A DNA stretch of 64,000 nucleotides from Duganella sp. 1411. GTDB lineage: Bacteria; Pseudomonadota; Gammaproteobacteria; Burkholderiales; Burkholderiaceae_D. The notes beneath the pieces were generated by a model. It was given only the letters and a program-made list of their open reading frames with translations, was not told the DNA's origin and ran no database searches. Below are positions 27,479 through 35,493 of this stretch, in pieces (the first letter of the stretch is position 1; each line of letters opens with the position of its first letter). The DNA lies in assembly GCF_017833525.1 (NCBI RefSeq), contig NZ_JAFICD010000002.1:992001-1056000 (forward strand), read 5' to 3'. The position numbers and the translations under genes are program-made.

Positions 27479-27865
27479 TTACAACAGCATGTCGCGGTCG
27501 GATTTCAGTTCAGCCATGGTGGCCGGCATGCCCAGCTTGCCGCTGCGGATCAAACCGCGCGCGTACACCATCAGGCCGATAGCGAGCAGCAGGAACACGC
27601 CGGTCAGGATGGGCAAGATCGTCCATCCCAGCGCGTCCCACGCCAGATAAGCAATCGTGACGGTGGCGTAGGCGAGCGCGAAGCAGCCCGCCACCACCGC
27701 CAGCGCGAACGCCAGCACCAGATGCATCAGGTGGTTGCGCACCTGCGACATCTCCAGTGCGGCCAGCTCCAGCCGCGTCAGCAGCAGGCCGACGCTGTTG
27801 CGGGCGACATTGCCCAGCGAAGCGATCAGGCCTGGCGGACGATTCAACTCGTCAGCTTGCGCCAT
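27479..27865 (-). CDS. phage holin family (DUF1469/YqjE-like) membrane protein
   Basis: A 128-residue protein with an amphipathic N-terminus (LGNVARNSVGLLLTRLELAA, typical of YqjE) and two hydrophobic helices at about 50-75 and 80-105. Despite the holin label, chromosomal members are associated with the inner membrane under stress. It starts 3 nt after the DUF883 stop, so the two are coupled. Confidence 0.82.
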   Translation of the reverse strand: MAQADELNRPPGLIASLGNVARNSVGLLLTRLELAALEMSQVRNHLMHLVLAFALAVVAGCFALAYATVTIAYLAWDALGWTILPILTGVFLLLAIGLMVYARGLIRSGKLGMPATMAELKSDRDMLL

Positions 27866-27868
27866 AAA

Positions 27869-28171
27869 TTACTTGCGGCCGATGATGACACCGATCAGCA
27901 GGCCCACACCGGCGGCCGCGGCGATCGAGCGCCATGGGTTTTCCTTGACGTACACGTCGGCCTGCTTGGCCACTTCCTTGCTGGCGGCGACGGCGCTGAT
28001 TTGCGCCTCGTGCGCCTTGGCCAGCGCGGTGTCGAGCGCGCGCATGCCGCGGCCGCGCAGTTCCTCGGCTTTTTCACCGGTCAGCGCGGTGGCGGCGGTA
28101 AACAATGCCTGGGCATCTTTAACCAGAGTTTTCACGTCGTTGTTCACGGTACTGATGTTTTGTTCCAGCAT
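27869..28171 (-). CDS. DUF883 family protein (ElaB/YqjD-like)
   Basis: A 100-residue protein: a long helix followed by a C-terminal membrane anchor with the diagnostic YVKENPWRSIAAAAGVGLLI and a GRK end. E. coli ElaB/YqjD tether ribosomes to the inner membrane in stationary phase. RBS CAGGAG. Heads the DUF883-YqjE-YqjK-patatin block. Confidence 0.9.
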   Translation of the reverse strand: MLEQNISTVNNDVKTLVKDAQALFTAATALTGEKAEELRGRGMRALDTALAKAHEAQISAVAASKEVAKQADVYVKENPWRSIAAAAGVGLLIGVIIGRK

Positions 28172-28231
28172 GATGGAGCTCCTGTTTTGGTTGTGAGTGA
28201 AAACTGTACAGCAAAATTAAAACGTTAGTCG

Positions 28232-28768
28232 TTATTCAAGCAAATCGCGCATATCGTCCGCGTGCTCTTCTTCGACCGCCATGATCTTAATCAAAAGATG
28301 ACGCGTGGTCGGGTCGCTGTCACCGATCCGCTCGATCATCTGGCGGTACGATTCGATCGCGACGCGCTCGGCGATCAGGTTGGCCCGGATCATCGATTGC
28401 ACATCCTCGGAGCCATCATACTCGGCATGGCTGCGATCGAGCAATGTTGCAGGATTGAAATCAGGTTGGCCGTTCAGCTGGACGATGCGTTCGGCCAGCC
28501 AGTCGGCGTGCTCCTGCTCCTCGGTGGCGTGTTCCAGGAACTCGGCCTTGATCGGGCCGTTCTGCAGGCCGCTGACCGTGTAATAGTGACGCTTGTAGCG
28601 CAGCACGCAGACCAGCTCGGTCGCCAGCGCCTCGTTGAGCATCTTGATGACAGCGGTGCGGTCACCCTTGTAGCCGGCGGTTACCGGGCCATCTTCCAGG
28701 TTGCGGGCGGCCGCGCGGACGGCTTCCCGGTCGATGCCTGCCGGTTGGGTGGGGTTGGATTCAGCCAT
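28232..28768 (-). CDS. ferritin-like di-iron protein (bacterioferritin type)
   Basis: A 178-residue four-helix protein with all di-iron ligands in place: Glu in EALATELVCVLRYKRHYY, EEQEH in HATEEQEHADWLAERI, Glu in LIAERVAIESY, and EEEHADDM at the C-terminus. The family stores iron or consumes peroxide. RBS AAGGAAA. It lies between OmpA/DUF4398 genes and the DUF883 group, all in one direction. Confidence 0.87.
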   Translation of the reverse strand: MAESNPTQPAGIDREAVRAAARNLEDGPVTAGYKGDRTAVIKMLNEALATELVCVLRYKRHYYTVSGLQNGPIKAEFLEHATEEQEHADWLAERIVQLNGQPDFNPATLLDRSHAEYDGSEDVQSMIRANLIAERVAIESYRQMIERIGDSDPTTRHLLIKIMAVEEEHADDMRDLLE

Positions 28769-28811
28769 GATATTTTCCTTAAAAAAGTACAGAAAGTGAT
28801 GACGCGGACCG

Positions 28812-28837
28812 GCGCGGCGGCCATCGCCGCCGCGCCC
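28812..28837 (-). other. strong GC hairpin between OmpA-like and ferritin genes
   Basis: GGCGCGGCGG and CCGCCGCGCC pair perfectly over 10 bp around a 6-nt loop. The T run on the minus strand comes about 15-20 nt later, so it may be an attenuator or mRNA-stabilising hairpin rather than a full terminator. Confidence 0.5.
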
Positions 28838-28852
28838 GCCCGCCGATGGTGA

Positions 28853-29761
28853 TTAGCGGCGGTTGGCGATCGGCGCGCCGTTTTGCGACAGCACGATCTC
28901 GACGCGGCGGTTCAACTGGCGGCTGCCGGCGTCGCTGTTGCTGGCGACCGGGAACGCTTCGCCATAGCCGCGCGTGGCGACCTTGTCGGCCTTCACGCCC
29001 AAACCGATCAGCGCGTTACGCACCGATTCGGCGCGGCGCTGCGACAGCTCGAGGTTGTGCGAGGACGAACCGGTGGAGTCGGTAAACCCTTCGATCAACA
29101 CGGCGCTCTGTGGTTCCTGCAACAGCACGTCGGCCATCTTCTGGGCGGTGCGCATGCCTTCGGCGCTGAGGTCGGCCTTGTCGGTCTTGAACAGCACGTC
29201 GCTCAGCGTGATGACCAGGCCGCGGTCGGTTTGCTTGGCTTGCAGGTCGGCCAGCTGCTGCTGCAGCGCGGCGCTCTTCGATTGCTCTTCGCGCGCGCTG
29301 GCGGTGGCCGCCTCGGCCTGGCGGCGGGCGGCGTCGGCGTCGGCCTTGGCCTGCTCGGCGCTCACCTTGGCCTTGTCGGCTTCCTGCGTGCGCTGCTGCA
29401 GACGGATCTCGTCGCGCTGGCGGCCGGCGTCGGCCACCTCGTTCTCGGCCTGCTTACGCTTGGCCACTTCCTGGGCTACCGCGATCTTCTGCTTGGCCAG
29501 GTAGGCCAGCTTGTCGACCGTGTCGATGCTTTCCTTCTTGTCGGCGGCGGCGTTGGCGCGGTCCAGCGCGTCGGCGGCGGCCTTGAATTCAACCGGCGCG
29601 TTGGCCGCCACCGACGGGTTGCTCTGCGCGGCCGCGAAGTCGCCGCGGGTCTGGTCGAGCATGCTGGTGGTCATCGGCGTGGTGCTGCAGGCGGCCAGCA
29701 TCATCGACACGGCCAACACGGTTGGCATGATGGACAGTTTTTTCAGGTTCAGTTGTTTCAT
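28853..29761 (-). CDS. OmpA-family lipoprotein with DUF4398 domain
   Basis: A 302-residue lipoprotein (lipobox MLAAC). An N-terminal DUF4398-like helical part (about 30-90) is followed by a long coiled coil (95-175, with QQRTQEADKAKVSAEQAKAD) and a C-terminal OmpA peptidoglycan-binding domain (about 180-295) with LSDVLFKTDKADLSAEGMRT, GFTDSTGSSSHN and LSQRRAESVRNALI. It would tether the outer membrane to the wall. It lies 17 nt after a DUF4398 lipoprotein gene and is probably in its operon. Confidence 0.88.
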   Translation of the reverse strand: MKQLNLKKLSIMPTVLAVSMMLAACSTTPMTTSMLDQTRGDFAAAQSNPSVAANAPVEFKAAADALDRANAAADKKESIDTVDKLAYLAKQKIAVAQEVAKRKQAENEVADAGRQRDEIRLQQRTQEADKAKVSAEQAKADADAARRQAEAATASAREEQSKSAALQQQLADLQAKQTDRGLVITLSDVLFKTDKADLSAEGMRTAQKMADVLLQEPQSAVLIEGFTDSTGSSSHNLELSQRRAESVRNALIGLGVKADKVATRGYGEAFPVASNSDAGSRQLNRRVEIVLSQNGAPIANRR

Positions 29762-29778
29762 AATGGTTGCCTCGTCTC

Positions 29779-30168
29779 TTATTGGGTGGTGGTGCTATTG
29801 CGGTTGAGCTCTTCGCGCAGCACGCGGATGCTCTGCTGCAGCTCGTCGGCGGCGGCGGTCGCCTTGGTCGTGTTGGCCTTGCTCTGCGCCAGCTGGGCGT
29901 CGGCCTGGGCCTGCGCGGCCAGATCCTGGGCGGCCTTGTAATCCTTGTTGGCCAGCGCCTGGTTGGCGCGCGCCATTTTGTCGCGGGCCGACTGCATCTC
30001 GGCCGGGGCCAGCTCGGCGGCGCCGGCGGAGGTGGCGTTGGCCACGGCCGCGCGCGACACCGCGACATCGGCGGTGGCCGGGGTTTTATTGCTGGCGCAT
30101 GCGGTCAGGCCCAGCAGCGCGGCGGTGCCGCAGATCATTGCCAGTTTCCGGTGTAAGGTCGTCGTCAT
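29779..30168 (-). CDS. DUF4398 lipoprotein
   Basis: A 129-residue lipoprotein (lipobox LLGLTAC) whose helical mature part contains the DUF4398 pattern APAEMQSARDKMARANQALA. AAGGAGAA precedes the ATG. First gene after the promoter at 30204-30245 and likely head of a minus-strand operon running at least through 28853 and perhaps to 25937. Confidence 0.85.
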   Translation of the reverse strand: MTTTLHRKLAMICGTAALLGLTACASNKTPATADVAVSRAAVANATSAGAAELAPAEMQSARDKMARANQALANKDYKAAQDLAAQAQADAQLAQSKANTTKATAAADELQQSIRVLREELNRNSTTTQ

Positions 30169-30203
30169 TATTGTTCTCCTTGAAATTTGTGTGGACAGGT
30201 AAC

Positions 30204-30245
30204 GTTATAGGCCGTTGCCTTTGTTGCTTCAGTACGGTGCCGCAC
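30204..30245 (-). promoter_or_regulatory. Crp/Fnr-like palindrome and -10, DUF4398/OmpA operon promoter
   Basis: Site at 30232-30245 (minus strand GTGCGGCACCGTAC) with TATAAC at 30209-30204. The predicted start is 30197, site centre -41.5, leader 29 nt. Confidence 0.78.
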
Positions 30246-30358
30246 ATTGACGCGGGGTGGCGCCCGGGCCGCCTGCCTTGGGTGCGCCAGCGTACAACCG
30301 GGCCCGCCCGCGCCGCGTAGGGTGTGTAAAATGCCGTTACCAATAAGAAAGGCCACCG

Positions 30359-32464
30359 ATGACCCCGCCCCGCCAGAACAGTCCCGCCCCGTCCCGCCGT
30401 CCACCCAACCGCACCCGCATCGCCCTCGCCGTCGCCGGCGTGCTGGTCGCCATACCCGTCGTCGCGCTGGTCGCGCTGTCGAACTACGACTGGAACAAGG
30501 CGCGCCCGTGGCTCAACGACAAGATCAGCGAATCGATCGACCGCCCGTTCGACATCCGTGGCGACCTGTCGCTGACGTGGGAACGGCAGGGTTTATCCGG
30601 CGCCGACCGCGCGTGGAGCGACTATCTGCCGCTGCCGCACCTGGTCGCCAGGGACGTCCACGTCGGCAATCCGGCCGGCATGCAGGCGCCGGCGGAGATG
30701 GCCAGCGTCGGCCAGTTCGCGTTCGGCGTCGACTTGTTGTCGCTGCTCGATCACAAGATCTCGGTGCCGGTGCTGCGCTTCGACAATCCCACCGTGCTGC
30801 TGCAGCGCGACGCCGACGGCAAGAACAACTGGACCTTCAAGCAGGCCGACAAGCCGTCGCCGTGGAAGCTCGACGTGCGGCGCGTGGTGTTCTCCAAAGG
30901 CTCGGTGCGCTACATCGACGCCATGACCCACGTCGACGCCACCGCCGCGATCGACACCATCAACGCCGATCCGACCTATGGCGTGTCGTGGAAGCTGCGC
31001 GGCAAGTGGAACAACCAAACCATCACCGGCAGCGGCAAGTCCGGCGCCGTGCTGTCGCTGCAACAGCAGACCGTGCCCTTCCCGCTGGCCGCCAGCCTGG
31101 ACGTCGGCGGCACCCGCATCGCCGTCGAAGGCACGTTGACCAAGCCGACCGCGCTGACCGCGCTCGACATGCGGCTGAAGATCTCCGGCCCCAGCATGGC
31201 GCGCCTGTACGGCATCACCGGCGTGCTGCTGCCGGAGACGCCGGCCTTCTCCACCGAAGGCCATCTGACCGGCAACCTCGGCGCCAACGCCAGCCATTGG
31301 ATCTACGACAAGTTCACGGGACGCGTGGGCAACAGCGACATCCACGGCAAGCTGGACTACCGCTCCGGCCGGCCGCGCCCGGTGCTGACGGGCGCCGTCG
31401 AATCGAACCTGCTGCAGTTCTCGGACCTGGGGCCGCTGGTCGGCGCCGACTCCAACGCCAGCAAGCAGGCGCGCGGCGTCGAGGCCGTCCAGCCGGGCAA
31501 CAAGGTGCTGCCGGTCGAAACCTTCAAGACCGAGCGCTGGACCGCGCTCGACGCCGACGTCGGCTTCAAGGCCAAGCGCATCACGCGCGACGGCGGCCTG
31601 CCGATCAACAACCTCGACACGCTGATCCACATGAAGGACGGCGTGCTGTCGCTGACGCCGATGAACTTCGACATCGCCGGCGGCCGCTTCACGTCCAACA
31701 TCATGCTCGACGGCAGCGGCAAGACCAACCCGAACGCCATCCGCGCCGAGCTCAAGGCCGGCGCGCGCAAGCTGCAATTGAAGCAGCTGTTCCCCACCAT
31801 CGACGGCATGCAGGCCACGGTCGGCCAGATCAACGCCGACATGTCGCTGTCGGCCACCGGCAACTCGGTGGCCAGCCTGCTGGGCTCGTCGAACGGCGAA
31901 CTCAAAGGCGTCATCAACGAAGGCAGCGTCAGCAAGCTGTTGCTGGAGGAAATGGGCCTGAACCTGGGCAACGTCGTGTTGACCAAGCTGGTCGGCGACA
32001 AGCAGGTCAAGCTCAACTGCATGGTGACCGACTTCAGCGTCACCAACGGCCTGATGCGCTCGCGCCTGTTCGTGGTCGACACCTCCGACGCCAAGATCGA
32101 CGTCGCCGGCACCGTCAACCTGGCCAACGAAAAGCTCGACCTGACCCTGCGGCCGGACGCCAAGGGCGTGCGCGTGATCTCGCTGCGGGCGCCGATCTAT
32201 GTGCGCGGCACCTTCAAGGACCCGGACGTGAGCGTCGACAAGGGCGTGCTGGCGATGCGCGCCGGCGGCGCGCTGGCGCTGACCCTGGTGGCGCCGGTGG
32301 CCGCCATCCTGCCGCTGATCAACGCCGGGCCGGGCGAGACGACCGGCTGCGAAACCCTGCTGGCGCAAGGCGGCGGCAAGCCGGTGGCGCCGCCGCCGGG
32401 ACAGACGCTGCGCGCCAAGCCGGGCAAGAACGCGCAAAACATCGCGCCCCGGCCTAAAGGGTAA
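30359..32464 (+). CDS. AsmA family protein
   Basis: A 701-residue protein with one N-terminal membrane helix (IALAVAGVLVAIPVVALVAL) and a large periplasmic beta-rich part. Typical AsmA segments are LNDKISESIDRPFDIRGDLS near the N-terminus and DVAGTVNLANEKLDLTLRPD with GTFKDPDVSVDKG near the C-terminus. AsmA proteins form bridge-like structures in the envelope and are implicated in phospholipid transport to the outer membrane. AAAGG lies before the ATG. The opposite strand also has long open frames, a GC-rich artefact. Confidence 0.9.
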   Translation: MTPPRQNSPAPSRRPPNRTRIALAVAGVLVAIPVVALVALSNYDWNKARPWLNDKISESIDRPFDIRGDLSLTWERQGLSGADRAWSDYLPLPHLVARDVHVGNPAGMQAPAEMASVGQFAFGVDLLSLLDHKISVPVLRFDNPTVLLQRDADGKNNWTFKQADKPSPWKLDVRRVVFSKGSVRYIDAMTHVDATAAIDTINADPTYGVSWKLRGKWNNQTITGSGKSGAVLSLQQQTVPFPLAASLDVGGTRIAVEGTLTKPTALTALDMRLKISGPSMARLYGITGVLLPETPAFSTEGHLTGNLGANASHWIYDKFTGRVGNSDIHGKLDYRSGRPRPVLTGAVESNLLQFSDLGPLVGADSNASKQARGVEAVQPGNKVLPVETFKTERWTALDADVGFKAKRITRDGGLPINNLDTLIHMKDGVLSLTPMNFDIAGGRFTSNIMLDGSGKTNPNAIRAELKAGARKLQLKQLFPTIDGMQATVGQINADMSLSATGNSVASLLGSSNGELKGVINEGSVSKLLLEEMGLNLGNVVLTKLVGDKQVKLNCMVTDFSVTNGLMRSRLFVVDTSDAKIDVAGTVNLANEKLDLTLRPDAKGVRVISLRAPIYVRGTFKDPDVSVDKGVLAMRAGGALALTLVAPVAAILPLINAGPGETTGCETLLAQGGGKPVAPPPGQTLRAKPGKNAQNIAPRPKG

Positions 32465-32478
32465 CAAGGTGTTTCAAT

Positions 32479-32520
32479 GTGCGCTGTCGTACGGAAATGG
32501 GCGGCGCGCAGACGTACTCT
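32479..32520 (+). promoter_or_regulatory. Crp/Fnr-like palindrome and -10, upstream of 32573
   Basis: GTGCGCTGTCGTAC at 32479-32492, followed by TACTCT at 32515-32520. Predicted start 32527, centre -41.5, leader 46 nt. Confidence 0.65.
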
Positions 32521-32572
32521 GTCGTCATTGGTGCGCGCGACGCCGTGCCTTAATAGCGTAAGGAGAACCATC

Positions 32573-32797
32573 ATGAACAACATCAAACGTATCGCATCGA
32601 CCGCCGCCATTCTGGCCGCAACCCTGGGCCTGAGCGCGTGCGCCGGCATGTCCTCGCAGGATAAAAGCACGGCCGTGGGCGCCGGTGTCGGCGCCGTCGC
32701 CGGCTCGGTCCTGACCGGCGGCAGCGCGGTCGGCACGGTCGGCGGCGCCGCCGTCGGTGGCGTGATCGGTAACCAGGTCAACAAGCCACCGCGCTAA
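32573..32797 (+). CDS. small glycine-zipper lipoprotein (OsmB-like)
   Basis: A 74-residue lipoprotein (lipobox LGLSAC) whose mature part is one glycine zipper: AVGAGVGAVAGSVLTGGSAV and GGAAVGGVIGNQVNKPPR. It resembles OsmB, an osmotically induced lipoprotein. The ATG at 32573 follows AAGGAG; the upstream in-frame codons to 32477 overlap the predicted promoter. Followed by a strong terminator. Confidence 0.87.
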   Translation: MNNIKRIASTAAILAATLGLSACAGMSSQDKSTAVGAGVGAVAGSVLTGGSAVGTVGGAAVGGVIGNQVNKPPR

Positions 32798-32823
32798 TAA
32801 CCGGTACGGCCGCGTTGCACATG

Positions 32824-32865
32824 CCGCCCCTGTCACGTCGAACCCGGCGTGACAGGGGCGGTTTT
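32824..32865. terminator. terminator between glycine-zipper and pectate-lyase genes
   Basis: CCGCCCCTGTCACG and CGTGACAGGGGCGG form a perfect 14-bp stem around a 10-nt loop, followed by TTTT on the plus strand. It lies between convergent genes and may serve both. Confidence 0.85.
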
Positions 32866-32879
32866 GCTTCCGCCCCGGA

Positions 32880-34085
32880 TTAGTAACCGACCGTGTTGGT
32901 GTAGGCGAACAGGCTGGTGCCATAGCTGCCGCCCCACTCGTAGCCATAACGGCGTTCGGGCTCGACATTCATGATGTCGTATTGCTTGCCGGTGCCCGGA
33001 GGGTTATCGGTCGGCAGGCGGCCGCTGAAGAAGCCGGTATCGGCGTTCAGATCGTAGAAGCGGTACCACGTGGTCGAACCCGCCTGGGTGATGAACGGCG
33101 AGGTGTTGGTCGCCTTGGAATTGGTCTTTTCGTAGGCGGTGTTTTCCAGTTTGACCTGGCTGCTCTTGTACCAGGCGATCGCCGCCTTGGCCGATGCCGC
33201 GATCGCTGCCGTCTGCGGCCGGGTCATCAGGAACGCCACGATCTGGGCCGACTCCTTGCCGCTCTTCGACGGCAGCTCGTACGAGCGCGCGCCGCGCGGG
33301 GCGAAGTTGACCGGATCGTGCTGCGCGCACCACACCGTCTTGACGCCGTTTTGCACAATCTGCGCATTGAGGATGTAGCCCACCGCCAGATTGATCGCGT
33401 TGGTCATGCGGGTGCGCTGCGCGGCGGTGAAGAAGTCGCCGGTGAACGGCGCTTTCTGCTGCGCGGCATGGTCGAGCAGGACCAGCGCGCGCACCATCGC
33501 GTTGTCGTTGAAGGTGACGTAATTGGAATACGAGGTGCCGGTACGCGCCGGATACACTTGCGGGAAGCCGCCCGATGAATATTGCATGTTCAGGATGAAA
33601 TCCATCGCACGGCGCGCGCTGTCGCGGTAGGCCACGGTGCCGCTGCGCGCGTACACGTTCCCGAGGAACATGATTTCAGTGACCGTGCCGTCGTTGTCGA
33701 TGGTACCTAGTTCGACCCCATTGGCGCCGAACCACTCGGAGCGGCTGGCGGTGCCGTTCCACGGCGCGCCGTACCAGGCCGGCAGCTTGTAGAAACCGCC
33801 ATGCGGCATCTGCCACGAGACGATGTTGGTGGCCTTGGTCTTGTCGGCGGCCAGCGCGGCGGCCGTGTCGCTGTTGGTGCTCAGCCAGCTTTTATAGCGT
33901 TCGATTTCCTTGTATGCCGGATTGCCCGTCTGGTTCAGCACGGGATCGGCGGTGGCCGCGTTCACGCTGATGGTCGCGGCGGTGCTAAGCGAATTGGCGG
34001 GGACGTCGGCGGAACCGCCGCCGCCGCATCCGGCCAGGGCCGTTCCGGCCAATAGAAACGTCACTAAATACTTATTGGTTGTCAT
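32880..34085 (-). CDS. secreted pectate lyase, polysaccharide lyase family 10
   Basis: A 401-residue lipoprotein-type secreted enzyme: signal peptide MTTNKYLVTFLLAGTALAGC with lipobox LAGC, then a Gly/Ser-rich linker. The PL10 core has MPHGGFYKLP, QYSSGGFPQVYPAR, VWCAQHDPVNFAPRGARSYE, the LPSKSGKESAQIV segment and TTWYRFYDLNADTGFFSGR. PL10 enzymes cleave polygalacturonate by beta-elimination with calcium, fitting use of plant material. ATG 34085 follows GGAG; the ATG at 34100 is less well placed. Confidence 0.9.
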   Translation of the reverse strand: MTTNKYLVTFLLAGTALAGCGGGGSADVPANSLSTAATISVNAATADPVLNQTGNPAYKEIERYKSWLSTNSDTAAALAADKTKATNIVSWQMPHGGFYKLPAWYGAPWNGTASRSEWFGANGVELGTIDNDGTVTEIMFLGNVYARSGTVAYRDSARRAMDFILNMQYSSGGFPQVYPARTGTSYSNYVTFNDNAMVRALVLLDHAAQQKAPFTGDFFTAAQRTRMTNAINLAVGYILNAQIVQNGVKTVWCAQHDPVNFAPRGARSYELPSKSGKESAQIVAFLMTRPQTAAIAASAKAAIAWYKSSQVKLENTAYEKTNSKATNTSPFITQAGSTTWYRFYDLNADTGFFSGRLPTDNPPGTGKQYDIMNVEPERRYGYEWGGSYGTSLFAYTNTVGY

Positions 34086-34237
34086 ACGTATCTCCGTCAT
34101 AGTTGTTTTTAAAAGAACAGGTGCAGCAAACCGATGCTAGCCCTTATATCTTTTGAAAACATTGCAGCAGAGATACGGTTGCCAACACACTCAGTAAAAT
34201 GATCGATTGTGCGTTTAGTGCAACGGATGACCGCTTC
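34086..34237. other. gene-free flank left of the island
   Basis: Leader of the pectate-lyase gene and AT-richer sequence without recognisable genes, ending at the Crp/Fnr remnant. Confidence 0.4.
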
Positions 34238-34313
34238 TTACAAAAACACGTTGCCCATGCCAATTGCGCCGTCATCCTTGACCAGCTAGGCAGCGGCACG
34301 ACACGCTTCCATC
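34238..34313 (-). pseudogene. remnant of the 3' end of a Crp/Fnr-family gene
   Basis: About 75 bp closely matching the 3' end of the gene at 39337-40086. The minus strand still encodes LVKDDGAIGMGNVFL and a stop, but small indels break the frame upstream and a TAG interrupts it. It lies at the left edge of the VgrG island, in the same orientation as the intact gene at the right edge. Confidence 0.8.
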
Positions 34314-34573
34314 ATTTTCGCGAAAAGGTTGGCACAGACGACATGTGCGTCGCGCCACAGGACGTCCTGTCGCCATCGTAAGCGACCGCCTTACTCCTGA
34401 CGGTGTGGGGCGCACTTCCGCTGGCAACTATACAATTCTGATGACTGTTGACGGGACGAGCACTTATCACCCACGACAACGACCACCTTTCCAATCAGGA
34501 CACAATGCTCAACGCTACTGTTGAGAACCTTCCCTCCATGCGATGGCAGCAGCGACATCGAAGCGGAAGACAT
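34312..34573 (-). pseudogene. frameshifted PAAR-protein relic
   Basis: Two overlapping minus-strand frames together recreate a PAAR-like protein related to the intact gene at 34687-34944. One frame gives PSHGGKVLNSSVEHCVLIGK and VVVVVGDK; the other gives KAVAYDGDRTSCGATHMSS, corresponding to SHGGKVTS... and TVAYHGDKTACGAVLISS in the intact copy. At least one frameshift separates them. Probably an older PAAR gene displaced when the present one was acquired or duplicated. Confidence 0.75.
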
Positions 34574-34686
34574 AAGAACGTTGTGCTTTCATCGCGCTGA
34601 ACAGCTCGCCTAGCAATCGGGTGCGCCAGACTCTGCAGCGACGCACAGAGTCCGAAGTCGCCGCATATTACGAGATTGGGCAAAGG

Positions 34687-34944
34687 CTATATGGATGAGA
34701 TCAGTACGGCGCCGCAGGCGGTTTTGTCGCCGTGGTATGCCACGGTCTTCCCATGATGTTTGCGATCGCTGGAAGCCACTTGGATTGCAAAGGAGCCTTT
34801 GCATTGAGGGCAAACGGTCATGTCGCCATGCACGGCGATAGGTTTGCCGAGCGCTGTGAAATCGCTGCAAGCGGAGGTGACCTTTCCACCATGAGAGGTT
34901 GAGTCACCAAGTCGGATTACGCCGCGACCTTCGCTATTTCTCAT
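34687..34944 (-). CDS. PAAR-domain protein (T6SS spike tip)
   Basis: An 85-residue protein with the PAAR pattern: GVIRLGDSTSHGGKVTSACS, GKPIAVHGDMTVCPQCKG and GKTVAYHGDKTACGAVLISS, three turns carrying the conserved His, Asp and Cys residues. PAAR proteins cap the VgrG trimer and help load effectors. AAGG precedes the ATG. It lies downstream of vgrG, effector and immunity candidates on the same strand, and upstream of a decayed PAAR copy. Confidence 0.85.
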   Translation of the reverse strand: MRNSEGRGVIRLGDSTSHGGKVTSACSDFTALGKPIAVHGDMTVCPQCKGSFAIQVASSDRKHHGKTVAYHGDKTACGAVLISSI

Positions 34945-35055
34945 AATTTATGCCTTGCCATTAAATTTCCATTAGTGGGACCTTGTATCAAAGTCTCCGC
35001 AGCGACGACATCGAACTCAGCGTGAACCTATCCATTCCAGGTTTTTCTGCCATTT

Positions 35056-35493
35056 TCAATCTATCCAGTCACGAAGTATTTGGACAAGATCTTGTTTTGT
35101 CGCACGCTTAGCCTTCAAAATATTCGTAAGCTCCTCCCTGCTGACGGGGTATTCAGTCATCAGCTTAGATAACTCAGCACTGTCTATTGTGCGTAACCAA
35201 ATTGGATCGATGCCATTTCCATCAACAGGTACAGACTTGAAATCGCCTTTAAAGTGGAAATAGACATGGTAGGTACTATGCCCCTCGGCCCAGCTTTTAT
35301 CGTAATACAATACCGTTCCAGTCGGCAGTAATGAGTAGTTATTCTGTTTCTCTCCCTCGATGAGAAGAGGTTCTTCTAATCGAAATGCTTTTTTATCACT
35401 CATCTTAATAACTCCTTTTTCTGAAAGTAAAAAGCCAAAAGTTGCAGCCATGATTGCAACTAGAACATGCGGCACAATCGAAGAAATTTTCAT
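35056..35493 (-). CDS. putative T6SS immunity protein, membrane-anchored
   Basis: A 145-residue protein with an N-terminal hydrophobic anchor (IVPHVLVAIMAATFGFLLSE) and a charged exported domain (TVLYYDKSWAEGHSTYHVYF, LTEYPVSREELTNILK-like end). It starts in an ATGA overlap with the upstream effector candidate (35490-35493). A small protein translated straight after an effector and exported to the periplasm is the usual layout for immunity to a cell-wall-targeting toxin; the role is inferred from position. GC content is visibly lower than in the flanking genes. No family recognised. Confidence 0.65.
   Translation of the reverse strand: MKISSIVPHVLVAIMAATFGFLLSEKGVIKMSDKKAFRLEEPLLIEGEKQNNYSLLPTGTVLYYDKSWAEGHSTYHVYFHFKGDFKSVPVDGNGIDPIWLRTIDSAELSKLMTEYPVSREELTNILKAKRATKQDLVQILRDWID

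Noticed and set aside
30247..32457. 736-codon plus-strand frame overlapping the AsmA gene
   Set aside because: Arg/Gln/Pro-rich translation without motifs; the AsmA frame has an RBS, a membrane anchor and family segments.
34199..34381. 60-codon plus-strand frame
   Set aside because: It is antisense to the Crp/Fnr remnant and lacks an RBS.
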